DNA from: Candidatus Microthrix parvicella Bio17-1
Lineage (GTDB): Bacteria > Actinomycetota > Acidimicrobiia > Acidimicrobiales > Microtrichaceae
Direction: 5' to 3'
Length of the DNA stretch: 64,000 nt
Assembly (NCBI RefSeq): GCF_000299415.1
Contig: NZ_AMPG01000002.1
Span: forward strand, 620,001 to 684,000
Shown: in pieces, positions 34,521-43,735 of the stretch
Position numbering within the stretch: position 1 is the stretch's first letter
Layout: every line of letters begins with the position of its first letter
Notes under the pieces: model-generated
What the model was told of the DNA's origin: nothing
Database searches by the model: none
What the model saw: the letters and a program-made list of their open reading frames with translations, nothing else
Made by a program: the position numbers and the translations under genes

Positions 34521-34545
34521 GCGCCGAGTGGGCGTAGGCGCCGAG
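34508..34545. repeat. 17-bp tandem repeat spanning a stop codon
   Basis: CGAGTGGGCGTAGGCGC occurs twice head-to-tail (34508-34524, 34525-34541) with a partial third unit. The first copy contains the last codons and TAG of the MpaB-like gene, so the second contains a duplicated out-of-use stop. Confidence 0.85.
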
Positions 34546-34561
34546 CCGGGCATCAGCCCAC

Positions 34562-35152
34562 TCAGAAACCCTCGCAGCCCTCGATCACCGTCAAGCTTCC
34601 AGCGAGGTAATCGGAAATCGGCTCGTACTCAGCGAACACCGACTCGGGCGCAGCGCCGGTGAAGCTGACGTGGAAGTCGCCGTTCTTCACCACCCGGCGC
34701 GTTTCCATCATGGGGTCGGCGACGTAATCCGTGCTCATCACGGGCACCCGCCAATCTTTCAAGCTGTCGTCCTCTCCCGTCCCTTCCACAAACGAGCCCG
34801 GCGAATTGTTCGACTCGGTGATGTGCCAAAGCCCCGGATCCTGTTGGAGGTAGGACTCATACTCGTCGCCACTCTCCAAGAAGGTCTCGGGGTAGTCGAA
34901 CGCGAAACAGAATCGTCCGTTGGTCTCCGAGAGCATCCCGGGTAACGGTGACGGAGCTTCGGCGGCGGCTCGTGGCCTCGCTGGGGGCGGAGCGGTGGGA
35001 GGTTCGGAGGGAGGCCGCTGAGTTGATGACGTGCTCTGTGCCACCGCCGAGCTGCTGGGAGCTGCCGATACCGCTGGGTCCGCAGTCACATCATTCCCGC
35101 AGCCAACCAGAAGTGTGGTGAACGCCACAGCGAGAGCGCCCAGCCGAACCAC
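34562..35152 (-). CDS. Putative lipoprotein, function unknown
   Basis: A 196-residue lipoprotein beginning with GTG: signal LGALAVAFTTLLVGCGND with lipobox LVGC, a Ser/Thr/Pro/Ala linker (residues ~25-70), and a C-terminal domain (RFCFAFDYPETFLESGDEYE, SDYLAGSLTVIEGCEGF) with two cysteines likely bonded. It resembles actinobacterial PsbP/LpqN-like lipoprotein domains only loosely. It converges on the MpaB gene. Confidence 0.7.
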   Translation of the reverse strand: MVRLGALAVAFTTLLVGCGNDVTADPAVSAAPSSSAVAQSTSSTQRPPSEPPTAPPPARPRAAAEAPSPLPGMLSETNGRFCFAFDYPETFLESGDEYESYLQQDPGLWHITESNNSPGSFVEGTGEDDSLKDWRVPVMSTDYVADPMMETRRVVKNGDFHVSFTGAAPESVFAEYEPISDYLAGSLTVIEGCEGF

Positions 35153-35381
35153 CAGACTCCGCTCAAGTCACCGATCGGCACTCCTACCGTCGGCCTTACC
35201 TGCTGCAGGTGTCACCCGGATGCCTCCATCGTGCTCAACGACCATGCCCACCGGTGACTCCAACGAACCATAATCAAGGTTACGGATCGCGAGTACCTCG
35301 GGTTGCGCTTTTCGTCGCACTTTCCGCCGAGGATCCAAAGATTTGGTAGACCTCAGAGTCGAACGGGTGTACGATTTTTTC

Positions 35382-36680
35382 ATGTTCTCCGGCGGGAGCG
35401 ACTCACACGAGTCCGAAGCGATTGGCAGCGGCTCAGCCGTCCGCGCCGAGTCGACCGAGCGGCTTCACTTTCTTCGCTCACACGACTTGAGCACCGAACT
35501 CTCCCCCGCGCTGACCGAACTGATCGACCTTGAGGCTGAGCAACGGCGAATCGACCACCGACGGGCAGAACTGTTGCTCGAAGTCACCGAAACCGGGGTG
35601 TGTGACACGCTCCATGGGCACACCGCATCGGCGTGGCTTGCGGATCGCACCCAGCTCTCCCCCAAGGCATGCGGCGCCCGGATCATGGTCACCCGCCGCA
35701 TGACCGCACGACACCGACTGATCATTGACGCACTCGAAGACGGCCGAGTCGGCTGGCAACACGTCAAAGTGCTCGACCAAGTGTCGAACAAGCGGATTTG
35801 GTCCGGCCTCAACGACCTACTCCCGGAGATCATCGAATTGGCCCAAGTGGCCGGATTCGAGCGGTGGGCCCGGGAACTGCGTGGCATCGGCCACCAAATG
35901 GACCAAGACGGCGGCTACGACCCGGCAACCGACTCAGCCAACAACGAACTACGGCTGGTGGCAACCGCCGACGGTTTCACCTACGTATCCGGCAAGCTGG
36001 TGGGCGAACTGGCCCTGACAATCCGCAAGTTGATCGAGGCTGAGACCGACCGAGTGCTCACCCGTTACCGCAGCGATGCCGAGGCTTCCGACGACGAAAC
36101 TCCAGTGCCGAGAAGGGCGCAGGCAGCCGCTGAGGCCCTGGCGGAACTCCTCGAACGTGGGTCTGGTGTACCCGACGGAGAAGGCAGGCTGCCCGAACCC
36201 GAGCTTGTCGTGATCCTCAACGAGGAGACCGGCAAACTCACCGACGACGAAGGCAACCACCTGTCGCTGGAAGTGCTGCGGTTCGTTCTGGCCGCCGGGC
36301 TGATCCGACCACTCGATGTGTCAAATTCCGGCGACCCGCTTCGCATGGGCCGAGCAATGCGCTACGCGAACCGGCAGATGCGCCGAGCGCTCCTCACCCG
36401 CGACGGGGGCTGCATCTTCCCTGGGTGCGACCGGCCCGCAAGCTGGTGCGACGCCCACCACGTCGACGAATGGGAGCACGGCGGCCCGACAGACGTCGAA
36501 AACCTTGCTCTGATGTGCAGGCATCACCACAGAGTGACCCACCGTCCATCGTGGGTGATGACCCGCGATCCCGACCAGACCAGCTACGTCGGCTTCCGAT
36601 GGCGGACTCCATCCGGTCACTTCATCTACTCCCAGCGGCACCAGCAACGTAACCCAACAGGCCGCTGCGCGAGTCCCTGA
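35382..36680 (+). CDS. DUF222/HNH endonuclease ('13E12' family)
   Basis: A 432-residue protein with an N-terminal DUF222 region (about 40-320: ELIDLEAEQRRIDHRRAELL, CDTLHGHTASAWLADRTQLS, GYDPATDSANNELRLVATAD) and a C-terminal HNH nuclease (CIFPGCDRPASWCDAHHVDE, then NLALMCRHHHRVTH, about 344-390). The paired CxxC-type Cys and the DAHH/HH motifs are intact. An in-frame codon at 35343 is possible, but the ATG at 35382 is followed by normal sequence. The family is multicopy in actinobacteria; biological role unclear. Confidence 0.88.
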   Translation: MFSGGSDSHESEAIGSGSAVRAESTERLHFLRSHDLSTELSPALTELIDLEAEQRRIDHRRAELLLEVTETGVCDTLHGHTASAWLADRTQLSPKACGARIMVTRRMTARHRLIIDALEDGRVGWQHVKVLDQVSNKRIWSGLNDLLPEIIELAQVAGFERWARELRGIGHQMDQDGGYDPATDSANNELRLVATADGFTYVSGKLVGELALTIRKLIEAETDRVLTRYRSDAEASDDETPVPRRAQAAAEALAELLERGSGVPDGEGRLPEPELVVILNEETGKLTDDEGNHLSLEVLRFVLAAGLIRPLDVSNSGDPLRMGRAMRYANRQMRRALLTRDGGCIFPGCDRPASWCDAHHVDEWEHGGPTDVENLALMCRHHHRVTHRPSWVMTRDPDQTSYVGFRWRTPSGHFIYSQRHQQRNPTGRCASP

Positions 36681-36809
36681 CCGGCCGAGCCCCTCGCCTT
36701 CCAGTATCCACTCCTCCTGCAGAGCATCACCGCCATCTTCTTCGTCTGTTTCCGCGGACCTGCGTGTCCTCATCGGACCATGAACGACGCGGTCGGGCAG
36801 AATGGCGGC

Positions 36810-37610
36810 ATGGAGAATCTTGACGGCCGAGTCGCCGTGGTCACCGGCGCCGGCAGCGGAATCGGGCGGGCCATCAGCCTCGCCCTGGCCGAGCGCGGCT
36901 GTGCCATGGCGTTGGTGGACGTCAACCAAGCAGGCCTCGACGAGACCGGTGCGCTCATCAACACCTACGCCACGACGCATATCGCCGATGTCTCCGACCG
37001 TGCCCGCATGTCCGAGTTGCCCGACGAGGTGGTCGCCGCCCACGGTGCCTGCAACATCCTGGTGAACAACGCCGGGGTGACCGCGGCCGGACGCTTCGAG
37101 GCCGACGACCTGGACGTCCTCCGCTGGATCACCGACATCAACGTGTGGGGCGTGGTGCACGGCTGCCACTACTTCCTGCCGACCCTACGCAAGTCCGATG
37201 AGGCCCACATCGTGAACATGTCGTCGATGGTGGCGTTTGTCGGTTTGCCCCAGAATGCCGCCTACGCCCTCTCAAAAGGCGCGGTTCGCTCATTCACCGA
37301 AGCACTTCGCGGTGAGTTGGCAGGATCAACGATCGGGGTCACGGCGGTGTTTCCCGGCTCGATCCGCACCAACATCATGCATGCCGCCCGAGGTGCCGAG
37401 AGTGAGCGACTGTCGGCCATGGCCTCGTCGCGCCTGGCCCCGCTGATCCTGCGCCCACCAAGCACCGTCGCCAAGGGAGTGGTGCGCGGCATCGAACACA
37501 ACCGGGCCCGGGTGGTGGTCGGTCTGGACGCGCGACTGCTGGACATCACGGCACGGTTGGTGCCCGGCCGCACCGGCCTGATGGGACGCGTGCTGGACAA
37601 GCTGACCTGA
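36810..37610 (+). CDS. Short-chain dehydrogenase/reductase
   Basis: A 266-residue classical SDR. The Rossmann motif VVTGAGSGIGRAISLALAER is at the N-terminus, the NNAG motif (ILVNNAGVTAAGRF) near residue 90, catalytic Ser in VNMSSMVAFVGLP near 138 and Tyr/Lys in YALSKGAVRSFTEALRGE near 151. The acidic residue after strand 2 (ALVDVNQ) favours NAD over NADP. I chose the ATG at 36810 behind GGCGG; an in-frame ATG at 36780 exists. Substrate not predictable. Confidence 0.88.
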   Translation: MENLDGRVAVVTGAGSGIGRAISLALAERGCAMALVDVNQAGLDETGALINTYATTHIADVSDRARMSELPDEVVAAHGACNILVNNAGVTAAGRFEADDLDVLRWITDINVWGVVHGCHYFLPTLRKSDEAHIVNMSSMVAFVGLPQNAAYALSKGAVRSFTEALRGELAGSTIGVTAVFPGSIRTNIMHAARGAESERLSAMASSRLAPLILRPPSTVAKGVVRGIEHNRARVVVGLDARLLDITARLVPGRTGLMGRVLDKLT

Positions 37611-37842
37611 CTGGACCTGCCGGTGAGGTCGATGGCGTCCTCCACCAAGGCCACCGGGCGAATGCTGCCGCCCCGGTAGGACGTGAGCACGCCGAAGTAG
37701 CGGTCAGCCCGGCTTCCCTCGCGACGTTGTTGCAGCCTCAACGCCGTGGACTTCGGGCCCGGTTGGGAGTTCTACGCCGACCGCCACCAGGAAACTCTCG
37801 GCCCCCACGACACCTGACCTGGGACCGCTGAGCCGGGCCGAT

Positions 37843-39210
37843 CTACTCGGCCGCCTCGGCCAACGCCTCGGCGAGGGCCGGGTGCACCAGCAGGCTGTCG
37901 GCCAGATCCGACACCCGCAGCCCGGCGGTAACGGCGACGGCGAGCACCGAGATCAGCTCGGCGGCGTGCCGGCCCACGATCGAGCCTCCCAGCACCACGC
38001 CGGTGGCGGGATCGGAGATGATCTTTACGAACCCCCGGGCGTCGTTGTTGATCAGCGCCTTGGCGGTGGTTGCGAACGGCACCTTGGTCACCCGCACCTT
38101 GCGGCCCTCGGCGAAGGCGTCGGCCTCGGCCAGTCCCACGTCGGCGATCTCGGGCTGGGTGAAGATGGCCGAAGCGGCCTTGTCGTAGTCCAGGTGGCGG
38201 TGCTCGACGATGTGAAGGCCCATCACGTGCTCGGCGATCTTCTTGCCCTGCATCGAGGCAACCGATGCCAGCGGCAGCTTCCCCGACACGTCTCCCGCCA
38301 GGTACACCGTTGGAACGTTGGTGCGCAGGTGATGGTCGAGCTGCTTGGGCCAGAGGCCGTCCATGGCCACACCGGCCTCGACCAGTCCGACGCCCTCGGT
38401 GTTGGGGATGGAGCCGATGGCGAGCAGCGCATGCGAGCCAGTGACCACCCGGCCGTCGTCGCAGCGCACCGTGAGTGACGCATCGTCGTTGCGATCGACG
38501 CCGACGGCTCGGGCACCTTTCAGCAGGTGCACGCCTCGGGCAAGGAAGTCCTCCTCCAGCACGGCCGCCACCTCGGGATCCTTTTGGGGCAGCACCTGCT
38601 GACGGCTGACGATGAGCGTCACTCGGGAGCCCAACGAGCTGAACATGTGAACGAACTCCACGCCGGTGACGCCCGAACCGATCACCACCAGGTGCTCGGG
38701 CAGCTCAGGTGGCGGGTAGGCGTCGCGGGTGGTCAACAACCGCTCGCCGTCAGGCTCGGCCCACTCCGGGATTCGAGGGCGGCTGCCGGTGGACACCAGT
38801 ACGGCATCTGCCTCGATGGTCACCTCGGTGCCGTCGGCGAGCGATGCCACCACCGTGTGCGGGTCGACAAGCCGGCCGGTTCCCTCCACCAGGTTGACGT
38901 GCTGGCTCTCGAGCAGGGTGCGGTTGGACTTGGCAAGCGACGTGGTGATCGCCTCGATTCGCTGGCGCACCGAGTCGAGATGCACCGACGCATCCGCCAC
39001 GTCGACGCCCATCGAACCGGCCTCGTCCACCTGGTTGAACGTGGCGCCGGTGGCAATCATCGCTTTGGACGGGATGCAGTCCCACAGGTTGGCGGCGCCG
39101 CCCAGCACGTCCCGCTCGATCACCGTCACCTCGGCGCCGAGTCGGGCCGCATAGGTGGCCGCAGCCACTCCGGCAGGGCCACCACCGATGATCACAAAAC
39201 GCAAGGGCAT
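37843..39210 (-). CDS. NAD(P)H-quinone dehydrogenase, LpdA-like flavoprotein
   Basis: A 455-residue flavoprotein of the pyridine nucleotide-disulfide oxidoreductase fold: FAD motif VIIGGGPAGVAAATYAARLG, NAD motif VVIGSGVTGVEFVHMFSSLG, second FAD motif TVYLAGDVSGKLPLA and a dimerisation domain (AIFTQPEIADVGLAEADA). The redox centre reads GGAANLWDCIPSK: the first Cys of the usual CxxxxC disulfide is replaced, so it cannot act like dihydrolipoamide dehydrogenase. Mycobacterial LpdA (Rv3303c) shows the same loss and reduces quinones, so that activity is the best guess. Confidence 0.82.
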   Translation of the reverse strand: MPLRFVIIGGGPAGVAAATYAARLGAEVTVIERDVLGGAANLWDCIPSKAMIATGATFNQVDEAGSMGVDVADASVHLDSVRQRIEAITTSLAKSNRTLLESQHVNLVEGTGRLVDPHTVVASLADGTEVTIEADAVLVSTGSRPRIPEWAEPDGERLLTTRDAYPPPELPEHLVVIGSGVTGVEFVHMFSSLGSRVTLIVSRQQVLPQKDPEVAAVLEEDFLARGVHLLKGARAVGVDRNDDASLTVRCDDGRVVTGSHALLAIGSIPNTEGVGLVEAGVAMDGLWPKQLDHHLRTNVPTVYLAGDVSGKLPLASVASMQGKKIAEHVMGLHIVEHRHLDYDKAASAIFTQPEIADVGLAEADAFAEGRKVRVTKVPFATTAKALINNDARGFVKIISDPATGVVLGGSIVGRHAAELISVLAVAVTAGLRVSDLADSLLVHPALAEALAEAAE

Positions 39211-39251
39211 GGCCGCAGGCTACCGGGGCCCTCCGCAACGTCGGCGACCAC

Positions 39252-40094
39252 TCAGGTTTGGAGGGCCGCCAGCAACTCGGTGAGCGGTTCGATGTAGTGG
39301 CGGCTCTCGGCAAAGCCGTGGTGGCGCCAGGCGAAGTTGTCGAGCACCGAGTTGGAGGGGCGGACCGCCGGGCGGGGTGGATTGAGCTGGGCGGTGGGGA
39401 TCGGGCTGATGCGCTCGGCGTCGAACCCGGCCAGCTCGAAGACGGTGCGGGCAAACTGATACCAGCTGACCGCCCCCTGGTTGGTGCAGTGGAACGTGCC
39501 GGGCACCCGCTCGCGCCCCAGCTTGATGACCATGTCGGCCAGGTCGGAGGTGAAGGTGGGGTGGCCGATCTGGTCGTCGACGAAACTGAGGGGGCCGCTC
39601 CCCTCCCCCAGCCGCAGCAGGGTCTTCACCATGTTGTTGCCGTGCTCGCCGCACACCCACGAGGTGCGGACGATCGACCAGGCGGGATCGACCTCCAGCT
39701 CGCCGCCCAGCTTGGAACGGCCGTAGACCGATTGGGGATTGGGGCGATCCCACTCCAGGTACGGCCCGGCCTTGGTCCCATCGAAGACGTAGTCGGTGGA
39801 GATATACACCAGGTGCGCCCCCAGCCGGCGGGCGCCGTCGGCGATGAACCGGGTGGCCAATGCGTTGGCCCGCCAGGCGGTCTCGGCCTGTTCCTCGCAC
39901 AAGTCCACGGCCGTGAACGCCGCGCAGTGGAGGATGACGTCGGGTTGGAACTGCGTGACGACGCCGAGGGCCGTGTCACGGTCGGTCAGGTCGAACTCGG
40001 GCAGATCAACCGACACCACCTCGTCGCGTTCTGGAAGCCGGGCGGCGATGTCGGTGCCGAGCTGCCCCCTGGCGCCGGTGAGCAGAATGCGCAT
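39252..40094 (-). CDS. rfbD: dTDP-4-dehydrorhamnose reductase
   Basis: A 280-residue RmlD/RfbD: nucleotide motif LLTGARGQLGTDIAARLPER, INCAAFTAVDLCEEQ-type region (LHCAAFTAVDLCEEQAETAW), STDYVFDG motif and catalytic Tyr/Lys in QSVYGRSKLGGELEV. It makes the last step to dTDP-L-rhamnose. The start ATG at 40094 gives the correct N-terminus; longer in-frame starts add unrelated residues. The other rml genes are at the right end of the window (62.1-64 kb). Confidence 0.92.
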   Translation of the reverse strand: MRILLTGARGQLGTDIAARLPERDEVVSVDLPEFDLTDRDTALGVVTQFQPDVILHCAAFTAVDLCEEQAETAWRANALATRFIADGARRLGAHLVYISTDYVFDGTKAGPYLEWDRPNPQSVYGRSKLGGELEVDPAWSIVRTSWVCGEHGNNMVKTLLRLGEGSGPLSFVDDQIGHPTFTSDLADMVIKLGRERVPGTFHCTNQGAVSWYQFARTVFELAGFDAERISPIPTAQLNPPRPAVRPSNSVLDNFAWRHHGFAESRHYIEPLTELLAALQT

Positions 40095-40300
40095 CAGACC
40101 ATCCTGGCACGACCCCGTCACCCGTTGAGGTACCCGCTCTTCATCCCAGCCGTTGGAGGCCCGTTGACGTCGAGTACTCGGTGACCCCCAACCTGGACGG
40201 CACACCGACCGCACCCCGGAGGGGATCGGTCCGGTTCCACCTACCGACGATCTACATCACCAGAGGCCGCTCAGCCGATCGGTCGGAGCCGTGACCTCGG

Positions 40301-40681
40301 CTACTCCTCCATGCAGGCGTAGATGCCCAACCCCACGGCGGCGAGCGCGACGGCGCCCGCCATCACTGCCGACCGCTTATCCATCACCCCGGTCGTGCCC
40401 GCAGCCGACGCCGCCAGTACGTCGGCGGCGTCAACGGCGATGCCGCCCTGCAACGCCAGGCTGGTGACCTCGTCGGAGGCACCCAGCACGAACGGTGCCG
40501 TCATGAACAGCTCGCGCGCCCCGAACAACCGGAGGGGATAGATGGCCGCCTCGTTGTTCTTCACGTCGATGCCGAACAGCGCACCCAGCTTTCGGGGCGC
40601 CACCAAGGAGCCGATACCGACGCACGACCGGATGCCAACCAGCACCTTCCGCGCGTCCCGAGGTGAGAAGGAGATCTGCAT
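40301..40681 (-). CDS. Small membrane protein, DUF4267-like
   Basis: A 126-residue protein with three likely membrane segments (GIRSCVGIGSLVAPRKLGAL weakly hydrophobic, SLALQGGIAVDAADVLAASA, AVMAGAVALAAVGLGIYACM). The order 'RLFGARELFMTAPFVLG' and the Asp-containing middle helix fit the DUF4267-type small proteins of actinobacteria. Function unknown. Confidence 0.65.
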   Translation of the reverse strand: MQISFSPRDARKVLVGIRSCVGIGSLVAPRKLGALFGIDVKNNEAAIYPLRLFGARELFMTAPFVLGASDEVTSLALQGGIAVDAADVLAASAAGTTGVMDKRSAVMAGAVALAAVGLGIYACMEE

Positions 40682-40721
40682 GTCGCCAGTGTGTCACGAC
40701 GCACCAGTCGACGTTGGCGAC

Positions 40722-41021
40722 TCAGCCAGGTGGAGCGCACACCTCGAGCTCCATTCCATCGATGTCCCGAAAGAACAGCGACCAGGCGTCTCCCAATTCT
40801 TGGATCTCGCCGATGTCGGCGTCCGTCTCGAACACGTTGAGCGCCGCGCCACCACCCAGGTCGATGACGAACATGCGCGGATGCTCGGGCCGGGCCTCGA
40901 TGCGGAAGGCCACCTCAGCCCCAAACACGGCCTCGTAGAACTTGGAGAAGCGGTCCAGGTTGGGGGTGAGCCTCGCGATGTGTTTGAAGCCCGACCCCAA
41001 TGCCAACCGCAAACTACCCAC
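40722..41021 (-). CDS. VOC-family protein (glyoxalase/bleomycin-resistance fold)
   Basis: A 99-residue protein with GFKHIARLTPNLDRFSKFYE, AVFGAEVAFRIEARP and LFFRDIDGMELEVC, the two beta-alpha-beta modules of a VOC subunit with metal-ligand His and Glu positions (KHI, LEV). It starts with GTG or TTG; no ATG is available. Shorter than most members, so probably a dimer-forming subunit. Substrate unknown. Confidence 0.7.
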   Translation of the reverse strand: MGSLRLALGSGFKHIARLTPNLDRFSKFYEAVFGAEVAFRIEARPEHPRMFVIDLGGGAALNVFETDADIGEIQELGDAWSLFFRDIDGMELEVCAPPG

Positions 41022-41071
41022 CGGGGTGCCGAACGACGGTCGCTACCCAAGGTTGGCCCTACCCTGGCCAC

Positions 41072-42586
41072 ATGAGCGCTGCCACGCAGGATGTTCGCAC
41101 GAGGACCGAGTCGCTGGTCCGGCTGGAGGCGGCGCTGGTCACCCCGGAGTTGGCTGACCGCATGGAGGTGGTGGTGTGGTCGCCCGGGCCCGACCTCTAC
41201 AGGGCCGCGTCGATCGACGGGTCGGTTGGCTTCCGTCGCACCGACGTCCACGGCCGCTGGAGCTACCAGGTGGTCGAGGTGTCGGGCGACAACCCGCTGG
41301 CCGACCAGGCAACCGACCGGTTTCTCGGCCTCGAGGCCGAGAAACGGCACCGCTTCCACACCCGGGACAAGAACGCCTACCCGCACGCCTTCGACTCGAT
41401 CGCCCAGTTCTTCGACGGCGCCCATGCCCCCGATCTTCTCGCCACCCACACCGGCGCCCACTCCAGCGACGCCAACATCGGCCAGCACGGCTCGCTGGGC
41501 GCCGTGCAGGGCCGTGCGCCACTGATTCTGTCGGGCTGCGGCTTCCCGGCGCTGGGAACGGTCGACCGGGCCACCCGCATGGTGAACGTGGCGCCCACGC
41601 TGGCCGCCCTGCTGGGAGTTGAACCACATCCGGCCGGGGTCGGGCCCACCGGCCGGGGTCGGGCCGACGCGCTGCTCGCCCGCCAGGACGGCGATGCGGA
41701 GGCCGACCTGCTCACCGGCGACGCCCCCGACCACCTGGTCGTGTTCCTGCTGGACGGATGTAACGCCAACCTGCTGTACGACGTGATCGCCTCGGGCGAG
41801 GCACCCAACATCGCCGCCCTGGCCGCCGCCGGCACCACGATGGGACGTGGCGTCTACGCCTCGTTGCCAACCGCCACGTTGGCCAATCACACCACCGCCC
41901 TCACCGGCGCCCATCCCGGGCACTCCGGCATCATCCACCACGCCTGGTACGACCGGTGTAGCGACAGCGAAGTGGATCTGTTGGCCTTCGATCAGATGTT
42001 CCACTCGTCGAGCCACCTCGACCCGAACGTCGAGACGCTGTTTTCCGCGGTCAAGCGAAGCCGTCCAGACGCGTTTACCGCTGCATCATTTGAGTTCTGC
42101 GACACGGGTGCCGACTTCTCTTCATTCGCTCTCGTCCGGGGTGGCGCAACCGGCGGCCTGCCCGAACTCGACGAGGTCGCCCACCTGACCCCCAACCCGG
42201 CGTTGCGCAGCGATCAGTACAACTTCATGTCCCAGGTGGATCAACTGAGCGTGACCCACACCATCGACGTCTGGCGTCAGGTGAACGGCAACCCGCTTCC
42301 CACCCTGAGCTGGTGCAGCCTGTCGTTGACCGACGAGGTTGCCCACGAGGTGGGGCCACATGCGCCGGCAGCCCGCGCCGCGGTCCGAGACTCCGATGCC
42401 AGGGTTGGCGACGTGCTGGCCGTCATCGACGCCGCAGGAGTCCGCGACCGCACCGCCGTCGTCGTGCTGGCCGACCATGGAATGGAGGAGAGCGACCCGG
42501 CGGTCTCGGCCGGGTGGACGCCGGAGTTGCAGGCCACCGGCGTGGCCCACCTGGAGGTCGGTGGCGGCCTGATCTACCTCACCTGA
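41072..42586 (+). CDS. Alkaline phosphatase-superfamily phosphodiesterase with unusual domain order
   Basis: A 504-residue protein. The second half is nucleotide pyrophosphatase/phosphodiesterase-like: DHLVVFLLDGCNANLL with a metal Asp, PTATLANHTTALTGAHPGHS with the nucleophile Thr, then SLTDEVAHEVGPHA and VVLADHGMEESD. The first half has sequence normally found at the C-terminal end of this superfamily (QHGSLGAVQGRAPLILSGCG and NVAPTLAALLGVEP). The order of the two halves therefore looks exchanged relative to ordinary members. The ATG at 41072 is chosen because the upstream part of the frame overlaps the VOC gene. Confidence 0.75.
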   Translation: MSAATQDVRTRTESLVRLEAALVTPELADRMEVVVWSPGPDLYRAASIDGSVGFRRTDVHGRWSYQVVEVSGDNPLADQATDRFLGLEAEKRHRFHTRDKNAYPHAFDSIAQFFDGAHAPDLLATHTGAHSSDANIGQHGSLGAVQGRAPLILSGCGFPALGTVDRATRMVNVAPTLAALLGVEPHPAGVGPTGRGRADALLARQDGDAEADLLTGDAPDHLVVFLLDGCNANLLYDVIASGEAPNIAALAAAGTTMGRGVYASLPTATLANHTTALTGAHPGHSGIIHHAWYDRCSDSEVDLLAFDQMFHSSSHLDPNVETLFSAVKRSRPDAFTAASFEFCDTGADFSSFALVRGGATGGLPELDEVAHLTPNPALRSDQYNFMSQVDQLSVTHTIDVWRQVNGNPLPTLSWCSLSLTDEVAHEVGPHAPAARAAVRDSDARVGDVLAVIDAAGVRDRTAVVVLADHGMEESDPAVSAGWTPELQATGVAHLEVGGGLIYLT

Positions 42587-42597
42587 GGGCCACCGGG

Positions 42598-43653
42598 CTA
42601 CCAGCGGGCTCGTGACTCCTCGGCGAAGCCCTGGAGCCCCTCAAATTCGATCCGCCGCCCATCGTCGCCGGCCACCCAGCCCGACCAGTCGCCGAACACC
42701 TGGTGCGTCGCCCGCTTCAGCACGCCTGCGTTGATGTTCGAGTACTTGTCGAAGCGGGGCGTCAGAACGAGATCGAGATGACCGCTTGGGTCGGTGATCT
42801 TCCACGGCCTCATCGGGTCGTCCCAGGAGTAGGCCCAGGCGAGCTCGGCGCCGACCTTGGTGAGTCGCCCGTCGATGATCACGCCGTTCTCGGTCAAACC
42901 GGTGCCGTCGGTCCACTTCGCCCCGATCTGAATGCCGACGACCGGTCCATCGTCGCCAACCCGACCGGCGCCGCCGCCCCAGTTCCAGCGGGTGGAGTAC
43001 GGCCAGCGCCCACGTCCCACGTCGAGAACCCCCCACGCGCCACGGGACGAGTCCTCCAGCCGTCGGGTGACGCCGCCCGTGGTCAGGTGACCGGTTGCGG
43101 GCCGGGCCTGATGCTTTGAGGTGTACTGAAAACGTCGTTCGCTCCAGGGGATCACCACGTTGAGCGACTCATGACCGTCGGGCAGCGCGATCTGCGCCTC
43201 GAGCTCCGCCGGCGAGCCGTCGGACTCGGTCCAGCGGGCCGAGATGGTGGTGGTGCCGTCGTCTGGGTCGTCCATGGTGAGGTCGAGGCGTTTGTGGTGA
43301 AAGGTCAGCGGCGCCGTGCCGGGACGCTCCGGCAGTTCCAAGCCGCGTCCCAGCGGGGAGGCTGCCGCGGCGCCCCCTGAGGATCCGGTGGCCAGGTCGA
43401 CCCAGTACACGTCCGCGATTCCCAAATAGTCGATGTCGGCGAACGTGGCGGCCACCACCAGATCGCCCGCCAGCACCGCCCAGTAGTCCCAGCGCTTGTT
43501 GCGACCCCAGCTTCCCCGCAGGTTGGCGCGGTGCAACGGGGCCGACGACCAACCGACGGCGTCGGGGTTCAGCCGTGCGCCGTCGGGCGTGGCCAGGTTG
43601 ACCTGGTCGTGTAGCCGTCGTTCGTGGGTTGGCTGAGCGGACTTATCGGACAT
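42598..43653 (-). CDS. DUF2804-family protein
   Basis: A 351-residue protein fitting DUF2804: GWSSAPLHRANLRGSWGRNK, RWDYWAVLAGDLVVAATFAD, YLGIADVYWVDLATG, then WNWGGGAGRVGDDGPVVGIQ and the C-terminal DLVLTPRFDKYSNINAGVLK. The family has a lipocalin-like carotenoid-synthase-type double beta barrel; function unknown. No signal peptide. It is convergent with the phosphodiesterase gene, 11 bp apart. Confidence 0.82.
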   Translation of the reverse strand: MSDKSAQPTHERRLHDQVNLATPDGARLNPDAVGWSSAPLHRANLRGSWGRNKRWDYWAVLAGDLVVAATFADIDYLGIADVYWVDLATGSSGGAAAASPLGRGLELPERPGTAPLTFHHKRLDLTMDDPDDGTTTISARWTESDGSPAELEAQIALPDGHESLNVVIPWSERRFQYTSKHQARPATGHLTTGGVTRRLEDSSRGAWGVLDVGRGRWPYSTRWNWGGGAGRVGDDGPVVGIQIGAKWTDGTGLTENGVIIDGRLTKVGAELAWAYSWDDPMRPWKITDPSGHLDLVLTPRFDKYSNINAGVLKRATHQVFGDWSGWVAGDDGRRIEFEGLQGFAEESRARW

Positions 43654-43735
43654 GCCCGGGACGGTAGCCGTCGCACCCCGACTTCAACGCCGAACGTGAC
43701 GGCAACGTCAGGTCGGGTAGGATCGTCGCCTGTAA

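Noticed and set aside
37611-37842. Possible gene end on the minus strand (RADRYFGVLTSYRGGSIRPV)
   Set aside because: The stretch reads like protein for about 30 residues but has no start, no stop in place and overlaps the SDR gene in the longer frame; too little to call a gene.
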